Source of the DNA: Desulfobulbus alkaliphilus
GTDB lineage: Bacteria; Desulfobacterota; Desulfobulbia; Desulfobulbales; Desulfobulbaceae
NCBI RefSeq assembly: GCF_016918545.1
Contig: NZ_JAFFQC010000004.1
Coordinates: 141,387-205,386 of the forward strand
Length of the DNA stretch: 64,000 bases
Reading direction: 5' to 3'
Positions 26,101-33,828 of this stretch are shown here, piece after piece. Both the position numbers and the translations under genes were made by a program. How positions within the stretch are numbered: the first letter of the stretch is position 1; each line of letters opens with the position of its first letter. The notes beneath the pieces were generated by a model. That model did not search any database. It saw nothing but the letters and a program-made list of their open reading frames with translations, and was not told where the DNA came from.

Positions 26101-26595
26101 CAGGCCCGCGGCGCGCAGCACCAACTGGATAAAGGCCAGGCGGACATTGTCCATGCTTCCCGCGCCCAGGGTGCCGGCGGCGGCGCGTAACCCGCCCAGA
26201 GGCCGGCTGCGACTGCTCAGCTCGGTGAGCAGGTCCGATACCTCTGCGGGTAATGTCACCAGTGACCGGGCGGTGGCGCCGTCGGCAAAGCGGTAGTCTT
26301 CCCAGAGATAGCGGAGGACCTTGACGAGGTGGGACTTACCGCTGCCGAAAAAGCCACTGACCCAGGCAGCGCTCTGTTCGGCCTTGCCCAGGCCGTCCAG
26401 GTAAGCTTTAAGGATCCGCTCCAACCCTCGGGCATATTCCCCATCACAGACGAAGTTTTGCAGTTCAAACCGGAGTGTCCTGATCTGGCCGGCATCTTCA
26501 CCGATTTCGGAAACCTTTGAGACCCCGTTATTGAGGAGTTCGAGGGTGGTCGGGTCCCGGAAGTACAGTTCGCGGTTGGAAAGTAATAAAGTCAT
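23149..26595 (-). CDS. brxC: BREX P-loop ATPase BrxC (PglY-like)
   Basis: A 1148-residue ATPase. Walker A is GFFGSGKSHLVKVL near residues 82-95, inside the family-typical N-terminus (NRELYFRDPTTLELLNNGVS). A second characteristic stretch is TLMVVDEVQQFIGEKIQ (Walker B). The long C-terminal part is helical, with a zinc-free winged region ending in a coiled coil. BrxC/PglY is the second-largest core BREX protein and is essential for both methylation and exclusion in studied systems. Four-base overlaps with brxB and pglX show coupled translation. Confidence 0.92.
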   Translation of the reverse strand: MTLLLSNRELYFRDPTTLELLNNGVSKVSEIGEDAGQIRTLRFELQNFVCDGEYARGLERILKAYLDGLGKAEQSAAWVSGFFGSGKSHLVKVLRYLWEDYRFADGATARSLVTLPAEVSDLLTELSSRSRPLGGLRAAAGTLGAGSMDNVRLAFIQLVLRAAGLPENLAQARFILWLRSSGLENRVADALQQQNRQLGREILSLKLSVPLAEALVAAEPKYATAANAQAAIRDQFKDNNFPTIDDTLDIIKQIFGQDGKLPCTLMVVDEVQQFIGEKIQRANDVQEIAEHCCTDLGSRLLIVGTGQSALNTTPSLQRLQARFAVRVQLSDTDVESVIRKTVLRKKPEQESAIASCMEANQGELARHLQHTRLAATHEDDKHLVVDYPLLPTRRRFWEKVLRNTDHSGTKAQLRTQLQIVFEATRQTAASSLGTVVPVDFIYDQICTDLINSGELEREYDEIIRKQRDGTPEGALRSSLCAVIFLIGKLPRSPGVDDGVRATAETLVDLLITDLKNDRPRLEQLVPRLLKQMETEGHLMAVESEYRLQTREGVLWTHDFNRRRAAILGDDQRINAHRADLLRNGAKQALKPVSLQQGSSLQPRKLAFELSSGRPSTSSDEVTLWLRDGWSDDEKSVINDARAAGIDSPMLFGYLPRLHHEELKQAIAAYLAAQETLDSRGPAGNPESIEARKAIETHLEVAQHRIQELLGHIIASAKVFLGGGQETSGIELADKVQDSAESAMVRLFPNFSEADHGNWGQVVSRARTGDVAALAQVGYPGNPTLHPVCRRVIDFIGAGKKGKELYAHFRANPYGWPKDAIDGALFVMLVAGNLRATLNHQPVQATLPQNQVGVASFYVDVPPLNVQQRLELKALFQKAGVATQNGKEAEAAGLFLTKLLALAESAGGAEPRPAIPETKDIRALQKLSGNAQLLQLHALKDDLTAKLAAWKKSAEAINARWPKWERLLIFLGFAHGLPEAEASSKSIAAMKTGRTLLADPDPVPELTKQLTNALRLALGKLQDELAAAFLAGEKKLAASQAWKSRTEEQRNKLIATCQLTPPPRAALGSEDEILAALQAQDLADRRNLLDAIPQRFYRALAEATKLANPQAVRVTLPSTIINTPAELDQWLARVRQQVEDKLKDGPVHI

Positions 26596-27149
26596 GGGTC
26601 AATAAAGCTGGTGGTTGAGGTGATCGGGACGGCCATATAGTTGAATCCGTCACGGGCGGCCATGAAACGATAGATGTGGCCTGCATATTCCCCGGGAAAC
26701 ATAATGAGCAGACGACCAAGGACACTGTCCTCGACCCGCTCGATCAGGCTGGAGACTCGCATAAAGTCAAACAGCGCGGCCAGGCCGGTAACGGCGACAA
26801 CACTGTCGGCAGTGACATCTTCACCGGTACAGGCCAGCCTTACCCGATCGACAGCCAGGTCCTCGATTTCGATGCTGACGGTGAAATACTCAGGTTCGGC
26901 AAAGATACCTTCACGGTAGTCGTGCGCCCCCAGCCACTCCGGTAGCAGACCGGTGAGATCGACGGTGGTCCAGCCGTGGCCTGCACCAAGGGTTGCCGCC
27001 TCAAACTGGGGCAGGCGGGCACGTACCCGTCTTTCTTCATCTGGTGGATATACAGCAAACCAGACCCGTTGCTTGCCGGCCATATTGGTTGACCAAGGCA
27101 GAGCGACCTGCCGGGAGTAGTTGGCAAGGAGACGGTCAATTCTGTTCAT
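26592..27149 (-). CDS. brxB: BREX protein BrxB (DUF1788)
   Basis: A 185-residue DUF1788 protein. The family pattern is visible in the N-terminus (MNRIDRLLANYSRQVALPWS), the central DLTGLLPEWLG segment, and the C-terminal FPGEYAGHIYRFMAARDGFN, which ends in YMAVPI. BrxB is a small core protein of type 1 BREX whose exact task is not known. It overlaps brxA and brxC by four bases each. It is shorter than many relatives (about 200 aa), without any sign of truncation. Confidence 0.88.
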   Translation of the reverse strand: MNRIDRLLANYSRQVALPWSTNMAGKQRVWFAVYPPDEERRVRARLPQFEAATLGAGHGWTTVDLTGLLPEWLGAHDYREGIFAEPEYFTVSIEIEDLAVDRVRLACTGEDVTADSVVAVTGLAALFDFMRVSSLIERVEDSVLGRLLIMFPGEYAGHIYRFMAARDGFNYMAVPITSTTSFIDP

Positions 27150-27949
27150 GATACCTCAGGTTCATAAGCGGCAAGGAGTGGAAAGCTCACTTCAACAACC
27201 TCTCCGACCACCCGCAGGTTGAGCAGCCCGGCGCGATGGGCCTCCTGCCCGATGGTTCTGGCTCGGTCGGCGTTAAGGTCAAGGAGGGTGCACCATGGGT
27301 TGGCAAAAACGGCTGCCCCATGGTAGCTGGCAATGTGACCAAGGAAGAGGGCCATGGTCACCATAACGGGAGTGGGCTTGATACGCTGACGGATCTTTTT
27401 GGTTCGGCCGCTGAGATGGCCGGACTGGGTCCAGGAGGATGCAGCGTTTCGGGCGATCTTGTTTTGGTTCAGTTCTGAATACTGACCGGGAAACGTGGTT
27501 CCCACCGCCTGGGCCAGGCTGATGACTTCTATCCGGTCGCCTTCAGCTGCCTCCTGAATCGGCTGAGTTGTGGCCCGCAGGAGAGGATCGCGAGCCCAGG
27601 CGACCTGAAAGGCAAGGAGGGCCAGGCTGGTGGCATCGATGGCATGGAGTTTACGCAAAAGACCAAAGAGTGGGACCCTTTCATCAATGGCGTAGAGTTC
27701 ACGTAAATGGCGCAGCGATTTCTGCCGGGTACTCTCCGTGTTCTTGTTCAGCACGTTGCTTTGTTGGATAGCGTCGTGATATTCGGAGATATCAGACCCA
27801 ACAGGCACCGCAGCCAACAAAAGATCAAGCTCTGCCAGCATCATGGTTCGGCTGACATGTGCACCACCATGGGAGAATTTCATGCCAAAATCTGTCAGCG
27901 CGGAGTTGGCGGCCGGGAAGGATGGTGAGGAAAGGTGGGGTGCTGGCAC
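27146..27949 (-). CDS. brxA: BREX protein BrxA (DUF1819)
   Basis: A 267-residue DUF1819 protein, first gene of the BREX operon. Family-like features are EYHDAIQQSNVLNKNTESTR near the N-terminus, ALLAFQVAWARDPLLRATT in the middle and KIARNAASSWTQSGHLSGRT, which includes the 'ss..qsGhl' helix. BrxA is a small winged-helix, DNA-binding protein in structural studies. The frame opens at a GTG at 27949; an ATG at 27883 (MKFSHGGAHVSR) is also possible because family members usually begin close to that point. Neither start has a strong ribosome-binding site. Confidence 0.85.
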   Translation of the reverse strand: MPAPHLSSPSFPAANSALTDFGMKFSHGGAHVSRTMMLAELDLLLAAVPVGSDISEYHDAIQQSNVLNKNTESTRQKSLRHLRELYAIDERVPLFGLLRKLHAIDATSLALLAFQVAWARDPLLRATTQPIQEAAEGDRIEVISLAQAVGTTFPGQYSELNQNKIARNAASSWTQSGHLSGRTKKIRQRIKPTPVMVTMALFLGHIASYHGAAVFANPWCTLLDLNADRARTIGQEAHRAGLLNLRVVGEVVEVSFPLLAAYEPEVS

Positions 27950-28259
27950 TTTATTGGTTCCGTTTCAAAGAGGTCGGGCATGGTAACAAAAACTGATTTC
28001 TGTTAACAACGCCTGTGACAGGCACCGTCGACCAAGGTTTTCCATGATCCCCGCTGAGGTTGATCAGGGTGAGGTGTGATACGCAGCGCTTACAGTTAAC
28101 GGGTAACAATAGTGAAATCAAGAGATAAGTGGCTGCATGATTTCGCCCGATGATCTCAATCATGGTAGTGTCTAGAGGGCCGCTGAGCAGCTTCTCCGGT
28201 AAACATTGCGTGATCCAGTACCAATCGTGCAGCCTCTTCCCGGAACTCGTTTGAACCGG
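27950..28259. other. BREX upstream region
   Basis: About 310 bp without a gene. On the minus strand TTGATT, 17 bp, TAACTG (about 28090-28120) could be a weak promoter for the BREX operon, and GTTAAC occurs twice (about 28004 and 28095). No BrxR-like regulator gene lies here. The evidence for the promoter is slim. Confidence 0.3.
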
Positions 28260-28754
28260 CTATTCAACGTGCAAATCAAACTTCCAATGGTTGTTCACCC
28301 ATCCGGCAAGTAGGTACCTGTCCCCTACATTTGTTCGATGAAACTTTGCGATCCATAGTCTCATTTTCTGGAAAAGCCTCAGTGCCGCTTCGTCTGAATC
28401 CACCTGGAATATCATCACTCGATATTTTGAACGTGAGACGAGCAACTTCTCGAAATCTTCTTTGATTGCATTCTCGCCGCCCCACTCGCTTTCCGCGACA
28501 AGTGAAACATCGGTCATGTGGTCCGCACGATCAGATTGGTACCAAACAACGTCGTAAAGCCATTCCTTCCCTTCGTCCGTTTCACATCCATTTGCCGCTG
28601 TCAGCCACCCGAACTCCCTGCCAACTCCAACAATTGCGGCTTTCACTGCCACGGACCACGGTCTTTCCCCTTGCCATTGTTCAGTCTCAGATCTCTCTGG
28701 AATGGCTTCCAGTGCAGATTGAATTGCTAATTCGACGGTATCCATCAAACCCAC
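28260..28754 (-). CDS. Putative PD-(D/E)XK-like protein near BREX
   Basis: A 164-residue protein. The central part reads EWLYDVVWYQSD, then VSLVAESEWGGENAIKEDFE and KLLVSRSKYRVMIFQVDS. The spacing Asp, then E-x-E-W followed by a strand and KxRVMIFQ resembles a family of stand-alone PD-(D/E)XK-like proteins, though the final Lys of the motif is replaced and activity is uncertain. It is transcribed toward the BREX operon but separated from it by 310 bp. It may be an accessory defence gene, or an immunity-type gene for the polyvalent fragments upstream. Confidence 0.5.
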   Translation of the reverse strand: MGLMDTVELAIQSALEAIPERSETEQWQGERPWSVAVKAAIVGVGREFGWLTAANGCETDEGKEWLYDVVWYQSDRADHMTDVSLVAESEWGGENAIKEDFEKLLVSRSKYRVMIFQVDSDEAALRLFQKMRLWIAKFHRTNVGDRYLLAGWVNNHWKFDLHVE

Positions 28755-28764
28755 CCGCTAACAA

Positions 28765-28892
28765 GTAATATATTTACTGGTAACCACCGGCACCAGGCAA
28801 CACTTGGCACCGAAAACAGCCATCTCCTGACATATCATTTTCTAGCTGTAGAATATCACAACAATCATGCTGACCCAAAATTAAATACCTCA
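28765..28892. repeat. Intergenic repeat, copy 1 (partner at 30871-30999)
   Basis: This stretch and 30871-30999 share the order ACTGGTAAC/TCTGGGTAAC, GGCAACACTTGGCACCGAAA-like and the closing ATGCTGACCCAAAA-TTAAAT words, with about three-quarters of positions alike by eye. Both copies sit at the 3' side of a broken polyvalent-type gene and upstream of a small leftward gene, suggesting that a whole gene-plus-spacer unit was duplicated. Confidence 0.5.
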
Positions 28893-28898
28893 AAGCTG

Positions 28899-29290
28899 TC
28901 ATATCAGGGGCCTGAAGCTATATGGGGGCTCAATGCCGACCACTTCCCAGGAGTGCTGCTTTGGAAAGGCTCCGCTCCCTAGCGCACGATTTTCCCAATC
29001 TATCGCCATGCCGGGAGTAGCTGACAAAAGGTGCATATTCCAGTGAAAATGAACCACAGGTTCCGGCGTAAAGTGGGCCACCCCTTCCAGCGAGCTGATG
29101 TCTGCAACGACTTCTTCCAGGATGGCTGTCTTGGCCGCCAATTCCTCCTCGATCCCGAAGTATGTGCGTGGGACCCAATTACCTGGGTCGTTCTGTTTGC
29201 GGCGCCCCTCGGCGCCCTTGATCCCCGTCCCGTGGTAGTTGGGATCTAGGGTTTCGAGCCCTTCGTGCTTTCCGAAGTGGACGAGTCCAA
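28899..29290 (-). pseudogene. Polyvalent-protein fragment (GTGIKGAE...RTYFG motif)
   Basis: The minus strand reads GLETLDPNYHGTGIKGAEGR, later NWVPRTYFGI, then a copy of AKTAILEEVVADISSLEGVA and a C-terminal stretch with VVHFHWNMHLLSATPGMAID before the stop at 28899. The 'LDP..hGTG..GaE.rR....RtYFG' signature is typical of the large polyvalent proteins of phages and conjugative elements. No start codon with a ribosome-binding site is seen, and the piece is far shorter than such proteins (often over 1000 aa). I regard it as a collapsed remnant, produced by deletion between internal repeats. Confidence 0.5.
29073..29137. repeat. 65-bp direct repeat, copy 1 (copy 2 at 29667-29731)
   Basis: The two 65-bp copies differ at only about four positions. 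Both encode, on the minus strand, AKTAILEEVVADIS(S)xEGVAH. They sit in two separate fragments of a polyvalent-type gene, and look like repeated domains between which recombination has removed DNA. Confidence 0.75.
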
Positions 29291-29617
29291 CCCGTCCGTC
29301 TGCTCGGAGGGGGAGTCCTCCGTCCACTGATTCTTGGCGGCTTCGTAAATCCCCTTGTTCAGCCACGCGTCCAGCTTCTCGTCCACTTCCTTGTCGATCT
29401 CCTCCTTGGTCTGAGGCTTGGAAGAGGAACTCGCTTTCGGTTGCTGATCCGGAAACTGGACCGCCTGCATCCTGTACACCTCCTCCGCTGTCTTGCCCTG
29501 GTTGGCCTTCATAGCGGCGTACTGCCGCTTCAAGTCCTTGACGAATGGGTTGTCCGAACCATGACTGGCCTCCAACCTCGCTATCTTCTCGGGCATCTCG
29601 TCGATCAATGAAGCCAT
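29246..29617 (-). CDS. Small acidic protein linked to polyvalent genes
   Basis: A 123-residue protein with an excellent AAGGAGG ribosome-binding site before the ATG at 29617. It begins MASLIDEMPEKIARLEASHG, continues SDNPFVKDLKRQYAAMKANQ and has a low-complexity Ser/Lys-rich middle, then a helical EEIDKEVDEKLDAWLNKGIY. The 'hGsdNPfVk.LK.q.aam.anqGk' pattern recurs in small genes next to polyvalent proteins in phages and integrative elements. It probably remains intact although its neighbours are broken. Function unknown. Confidence 0.6.
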   Translation of the reverse strand: MASLIDEMPEKIARLEASHGSDNPFVKDLKRQYAAMKANQGKTAEEVYRMQAVQFPDQQPKASSSSKPQTKEEIDKEVDEKLDAWLNKGIYEAAKNQWTEDSPSEQTDGLDSSTSESTKGSKP

Positions 29618-29810
29618 CGTAATCCTCCTTACCAAGCACGACCGTGTCGTACTTGTACACTTGTGCGTGGGCCACCCCTTCCATCGAGCTGATATCCGCA
29701 ACGACTTCTTCCAGGATGGCTGTTTTGGCCGTTACCTGTAACGGGGTGTCATTCGCGAGCACGATATTCTGCAGTGCCGGGGTGGCATGGTCACTTTCCG
29801 GTATGGCCAT
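29618..29810 (-). pseudogene. Second polyvalent-type fragment
   Basis: The minus strand upstream of the 123-aa gene reads DTPLQVTAKTAILEEVVADI then SSMEGVAHAQVYKYDTVVLG, matching the repeat in the fragment at 28899. No stop closes the frame before it runs into the next gene, and no good start is seen. It appears to be the displaced end of a larger repeated gene. Confidence 0.4.
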
Positions 29811-30309
29811 ACCAAAACGGAGAAGACCGGGTCAGGGCCGTCACAACCGAGTACTTCCTCTCCCTGCTCATGCTACATGAACTCACCGGGGGTCATGGCG
29901 GGCCAGGTCGCATGGCTCTCTCCTCTCCAACAAGTGGTCTTGCGGATCGCAACCTGGCGGGGTTTGGCAGACAACCTGAAGCGCCACGACCGGCAAATCA
30001 CCTGTCCGCCCTGCTGGGGGCCATGGTGATTATCGCAATAAGGATTGTCCTGCCACCGGCCATGGCCGCTGCGGTACAACCACAGGTGAGCCGGAGGCGT
30101 CGGGTATGCAAGAGAAAGCCACGATAGTACCGGAGGGGCAAGTGCCGGCTTACAACGGAACAGGGCCATCTTCCTGTTTCCTGCCACCCCATCGCCTGAT
30201 TCAACCCTCTCGGCACCAAAAAGCTCTTTTCTATAGATGACCACCGGGCTTGCCCAACAAACGGTTTCAGATTGTGGCTCGCTGCGCTCGCACAGTCTAA
30301 CCTTATTCG
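29811..30309. other. No supported gene
   Basis: About 500 bp with open frames on both strands that have no domain, no ribosome-binding site and unusual composition (many Trp, Cys and His). It may be decayed coding DNA of the same polyvalent gene. I see no hairpin with a T-run. Confidence 0.3.
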
Positions 30310-30846
30310 TTAACTGCTTGCTCTTGCTCGCTCCAAAGCCTCCAGAAACCTTCTAGTCCATTGTTCATAGCTGAATCCAGTTGAAGGATGCTGTATTACA
30401 CATACTTCGATGTCACTAGATACTGCTCGAATATTTCTGCCAAGTTCTATACCAAGAACCAATATCAGTTGAGGATTGAGATCGCGAATAATCTGAAGAA
30501 AAGGTTCCCTTGCACTCTCCCACATATCTGCTGTTGGTCGCACTCTTGGATCGGTGCTGACAAAACCTTGGATATAGTTATAAAAGGAGATATGTTCCCA
30601 TACTTCGCCGCGTGCCTCGTTATTTAGCCAGGTATTCCTATCAAGCCCGAGCAAGACCTTAGAGACCTTGGTAAAAAAGGAATGTCTTTCACCTTGAGCA
30701 AGCCGACGTACAACTTCGGTTGTCACTGTTGGCCTAGTTTCCGCTTCATCTCCATAATGCGATTCTCCGAGAACAAGAACGCGCACCCCAAAACGATTAT
30801 TGGCTCTGTAAAGATTTCCTATCCAAGGCTGAAAAATAACGGGCAT
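30310..30846 (-). CDS. Uracil-DNA-glycosylase-fold-like protein
   Basis: A 178-residue protein. The N-terminus has VRVLVLGESHYGDEAE, comparable to the family motif 1 (GxxPG/GESHYG) of the uracil-DNA glycosylase superfamily; the middle ends in NPQLILVLGIELGRNIR, and near the C-terminus IQHPSTGFSYEQWTRRF matches the 'HPS' motif 2. In known members these loops hold the flipped base. Several branches of this superfamily are carried by defence islands. The catalytic residue and substrate cannot be predicted. It lies between two sets of polyvalent fragments. Confidence 0.6.
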   Translation of the reverse strand: MPVIFQPWIGNLYRANNRFGVRVLVLGESHYGDEAETRPTVTTEVVRRLAQGERHSFFTKVSKVLLGLDRNTWLNNEARGEVWEHISFYNYIQGFVSTDPRVRPTADMWESAREPFLQIIRDLNPQLILVLGIELGRNIRAVSSDIEVCVIQHPSTGFSYEQWTRRFLEALERARASS

Positions 30847-30870
30847 CGGAGCTCCTTGTATGGATAACAG

Positions 30871-30999
30871 GTAAGTATTTAGTTTCTGGGTAACTCAGTC
30901 AGATGGCAAACACCTGACACCGAAACAACCATCTCATTATCGTGGCACATCACTTGTTAATGATAATATCACAATCATCATGCTGACCCAAAACTAAAT
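30871..30999. repeat. Intergenic repeat, copy 2 (partner at 28765-28892)
   Basis: See the partner copy. This copy ends at the stop codon of the leftward fragment at 30994 and begins just upstream of the glycosylase-like gene, so each copy marks the junction between a broken polyvalent fragment and a small downstream gene. Confidence 0.5.
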
Positions 31000-31232
31000 A
31001 TACCGCCCCATGGTGCTCGTAGAGTCCTCGGTCAGGAAGAGGCGGTAGTCCCCACTCTGGTACTCTTCAAGGGGCTTGACCTCAACAGCAGCAAAATACT
31101 TATTGCTGGCGGAGACCATGGCCTCACGGAAAGCCTTGCCGTCCGTGGTCTCTATATAGGAGGAGGGGGTTGCCCCGAGCTGTTCTATTTGTTTGACCAG
31201 CTCGGGTTTGGGGGTGTAGATCAGTACATCGC
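30994..31232 (-). pseudogene. C-terminal polyvalent-type fragment
   Basis: The frame reads DVLIYTPKPELVKQIEQLGA, TPSSYIETTDGKAFREAMVS and ends EDSTSTMGRYI. It overlaps the stop of the 86-aa gene in another frame and has no recognisable start. The text is well-formed protein sequence but far too short for a domain I can name; it probably belonged to a larger polyvalent or toxin-like protein. Confidence 0.4.
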
Positions 31233-31481
31233 GTCCAGATACTCTCTTGCTCTTTCGATCGTAAGCAATGGATTGTCGTCGATTAACTCGAGGATTTCCT
31301 CGTAGTAGGGATCGGAGGGATCTAAGGGTTTCGCCTTTGGATCGAGGAGGAAGGGCGGTATCGACTCCCTCTGCTCGGCCGGCAGGTCCTCCAGCTTCGT
31401 CCCGTCGAACGCGAGGTCCAGGTAATTCTGCAAGGAAACTGGAGTCCGGTACTGAACCAGACTGCGAATAATTGGATCCAT
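31221..31481 (-). CDS. Small polyvalent-associated protein (86 aa)
   Basis: The ATG at 31481 opens MDPIIRSLVQYRTPVSLQNY followed by LDLAFDGTKLEDLPAEQRES; this resembles the small 'g.pvtrenYl.lay.g..peel.aE.e..lP' proteins that accompany polyvalent genes in many phages and integrative elements. The C-terminus has EEILELIDDNPLLTIERARE. It overlaps in another frame an open reading frame that runs on both sides. The ribosome-binding site is weak, so it may be translated by coupling. Function unknown. Confidence 0.5.
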   Translation of the reverse strand: MDPIIRSLVQYRTPVSLQNYLDLAFDGTKLEDLPAEQRESIPPFLLDPKAKPLDPSDPYYEEILELIDDNPLLTIERAREYLDAMY

Positions 31482-31692
31482 ACCAGCTTGGGGGGTTGAT
31501 TCCTCCGGCCAGCTCGGTAACTTGCTCTCTTGCTTTTTCAAGGGATAATCCTCCTTTTTTGTATTGGTCGCAGATCGCATCGATTGCAGCGACCAGGGGA
31601 TTGCCAAGGGGTATGAGGACACCTCCATACCCCTCAGCATATTTTTTAACGCAGGACCCCTGGCAGCCTACTGCGGACAAGTCTGGATTCAA
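31482..31692 (-). pseudogene. Fragment coupled to the Tat-signal gene
   Basis: Beginning at a TTG that overlaps the TGA of the upstream gene (TTGA), the frame reads GGVLIPLGNPLVAAIDAICD then QYKKGGLSLEKAREQVTELA before losing meaning near 31480, where a different frame takes over. Either a frameshift joins it to the 86-aa gene or it is a separate decayed piece. Confidence 0.35.
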
Positions 31693-32384
31693 TCCGGACC
31701 TTCGGCGATGAACCGGAGAGCATAGCCATTTTGTTCGGCAATCCGATTGGCCTCATCGATCGAGATACGTAGCTCGGCGGCAAAATAGCTGCTGCCCGGA
31801 CAACTTCCCTCAATGATCACAACCCCAAGATCCTTCATCATCGTCCTGTTCTCCGAGAGGAAATGTTCATAAGCAGCCCCTTGCGCAGTTCCTGTCTTAT
31901 AGAAGAATTCCCATTCATTATCCCAGTCAGGCTCCTCGTTCAGCCAGGCCTCGATCTAGGCATTGATTGCTTCACGGTCCTTGCCATCGGCTTGTTCGAA
32001 CCAATCATACCATTCTTCCTCCACCTGTTCTTCCAACGCCTCCCTGTTCATACCGCTTGCCGGAGGCTTGCGCTGTACTGCCAGAAGAAGCTCTTGGTGA
32101 TATAAATTCTTGATCCTTTCTTCGAGCGCATAGCTTCTTTCAAACGCGCCCCAATCGATATCCTCAACACGGGAATACCAGTACAGTTCTCGGCGTAATC
32201 GCGGTGCAGTGAAGTTCGCATAGGACAGGGTCCCATGTGCATCAACCTCGAACAGGTCCCATGCTTTTTTCGCGTGATGCCAAGCCGTATCCACTTCTTC
32301 TTGACTGGCGTTGAGTAAATCCAACGGAAGGGTGATTGTCACTCCCAGAGAGGCAAGTGTTCTCAAAAAGGTTCTTCGATTCAT
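31689..32384 (-). pseudogene. Tat-signal protein with in-frame amber codon
   Basis: The ATG at 32384 has a clear AAGGAGAT ribosome-binding site. The first residues, MNRRTFLRTLASLGVTITLP, are a twin-arginine signal (RRTFLR) with a hydrophobic core. After 142 residues ending DGKDREAINA there is a TAG at 31956-31958, and the same frame continues without change of style (IEAWLNEEPDWDNEWEFFYK) for 88 residues to a TGA at 31689. A single base change would restore a 231-residue exported protein. The acidic, Trp-rich sequence is not from a family I know. Amber read-through is an alternative to a simple nonsense mutation. Confidence 0.6.
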
Positions 32385-32385
32385 A

Positions 32386-32598
32386 TTATCTCCTTTGTAC
32401 CAGATTCACGGATATGGCTGGGCCGCACGTTGGGGTCAAATCCAGACTTCGGCCCTGATCTCTCTGGTCATCAATGCCCTGCTGCCCCAGGTCCAGCAAG
32501 GGGGTGCCACGGTTCTCCTGTGCCCCTGGGTACGGACACCCAATAATCGCATGATCGCCCCGGGAGCTTGTGGCCTGAACATTCATCTGATCAGGCAT
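32386..32598 (-). CDS. Possible small ORF coupled to metK
   Basis: A 70-codon frame starts at an ATG inside the end of metK, with AAGGAGGG at good spacing, and ends two bases before the Tat-signal gene. The sequence ([20 protein letters not shown]) has no known motif and its amino-acid makeup is not typical of a folded protein. The ribosome-binding site is the only strong evidence; it may be a remnant. Confidence 0.35.
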   Translation of the reverse strand: MPDQMNVQATSSRGDHAIIGCPYPGAQENRGTPLLDLGQQGIDDQRDQGRSLDLTPTCGPAISVNLVQRR

Positions 32599-33814
32599 GG
32601 CAGCCCTCCTTTTCAATGGAGATAACTCGCTGGATCTTCTCCACCCGATCGGTCCGCTCCCATGGCAGGCCATCCCTGCCGAAATGACCATAAGCGGCGG
32701 TCTGGGCATAGATGGGTCGGCAGAGGTCCAATGTTTTGATGATTCCCGCCGGGGTCAGGTCGAATACCGCCCGGATTGCCTGCTCGATGGTGGTATCGTT
32801 GACCTTTCCTGTTCCGTGGGTATCAACGAACAGGCTCATCGGTTCCGCCATCCCGATGGCATAGGCGATCTGGATCGTGCAGCGGTCTGCCAGGCCGGCG
32901 GCGATAATATTCTTGGCCATATATCGGGCCATATAGGCGGCGGACCGGTCTACCTTGGATGGGTCCTTGCCGGAGAAGGCACCGCCGCCATGGGGGCAAG
33001 CGCCACCGTAGGTATCGACGATGATCTTACGGCCGGTCAGGCCAGTATCACCCTTGGGTCCGCCGATGGTGAATCGTCCGGTGGGATTGATCAGGGTCCG
33101 CATCCCCTGCTGGAGGTCCTTGGGGATGACCGGCACAATGATCTGCTCCAGCACTTCGTTTCGCAGGATATCGAGGTTGATCTCTTCCGTATGCTGGGTG
33201 GAGAACACCACGGTCTCGATCGAAAGGGGGTGGTGGCCCCGGTAGCGGACGGTGACCTGGCTCTTGGCATCCGGCCGCAGCCAGGGGATCTTGCCGCTCT
33301 TGAGCAGGTCTGCCTGCCGCTGCACCATGCGATGGGCAAGCATGATCGGCAGGGGCATCAGTTCGGGAGTTTCCTTGCAGGCATAACCAAACATCATCCC
33401 CTGGTCGCCGGCACCGAGCCGGTCGTCCTGGTCCACCCCCCTGGAGATATCAGACGACTGCTGGTTGAATCTGACCAGGATCTCACAGCGATCGGGATCG
33501 ATCCCCGGGAAGGTGCTATCGTAACCGGTGTCCCGCAGTACCTGACGGACCAGGTTCGGAGCCGCTTCCCGGATGAGGTCGCACAGACCCGGCGGGGTGG
33601 TACGGAACTCACCGGCAAGGACGACCAGGTTGTCGGCAAGGAAGGTTTCACAGGCCACCCTGGCTGTCGGGTCGCGCTCGAGGAAAGCATCCAGGACGGT
33701 GTCCGAGATCCGGTCGGCGAGTTTATCGGGGTGTCCTGCAGAAACCGATTCCGAGGTGAACAGGTAGGGGCGACCGGAGATTTCACGGTCAATTGATAAG
33801 GTGGGATCTGACAT
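32591..33814 (-). CDS. metK: S-adenosylmethionine synthetase on the island
   Basis: A complete 407-residue MetK, which makes S-adenosylmethionine from methionine and ATP. Seen are the N-terminal [20 protein letters not shown] (GHPDK), the central [20 protein letters not shown] loop, [20 protein letters not shown] with the P-loop-like [12 protein letters not shown], and [20 protein letters not shown]. All key segments are intact. The ATG at 33814 has GAGGAG nine bases upstream. Its leader holds a promoter and two SAM-II-like riboswitches, so expression should fall when SAM is plentiful. A second, chromosomal metK is expected elsewhere. Its location on a BREX island suggests support of PglX methylation. 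Confidence 0.95.
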   Translation of the reverse strand: MSDPTLSIDREISGRPYLFTSESVSAGHPDKLADRISDTVLDAFLERDPTARVACETFLADNLVVLAGEFRTTPPGLCDLIREAAPNLVRQVLRDTGYDSTFPGIDPDRCEILVRFNQQSSDISRGVDQDDRLGAGDQGMMFGYACKETPELMPLPIMLAHRMVQRQADLLKSGKIPWLRPDAKSQVTVRYRGHHPLSIETVVFSTQHTEEINLDILRNEVLEQIIVPVIPKDLQQGMRTLINPTGRFTIGGPKGDTGLTGRKIIVDTYGGACPHGGGAFSGKDPSKVDRSAAYMARYMAKNIIAAGLADRCTIQIAYAIGMAEPMSLFVDTHGTGKVNDTTIEQAIRAVFDLTPAGIIKTLDLCRPIYAQTAAYGHFGRDGLPWERTDRVEKIQRVISIEKEGCHA

Positions 33815-33828
33815 GGCTCACTTCTCCT

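Noticed and set aside
32597..33796. A 399-codon rightward frame covering metK
   Set aside because: It mirrors metK on the other strand with unnatural composition; metK motifs on the minus strand are unambiguous.
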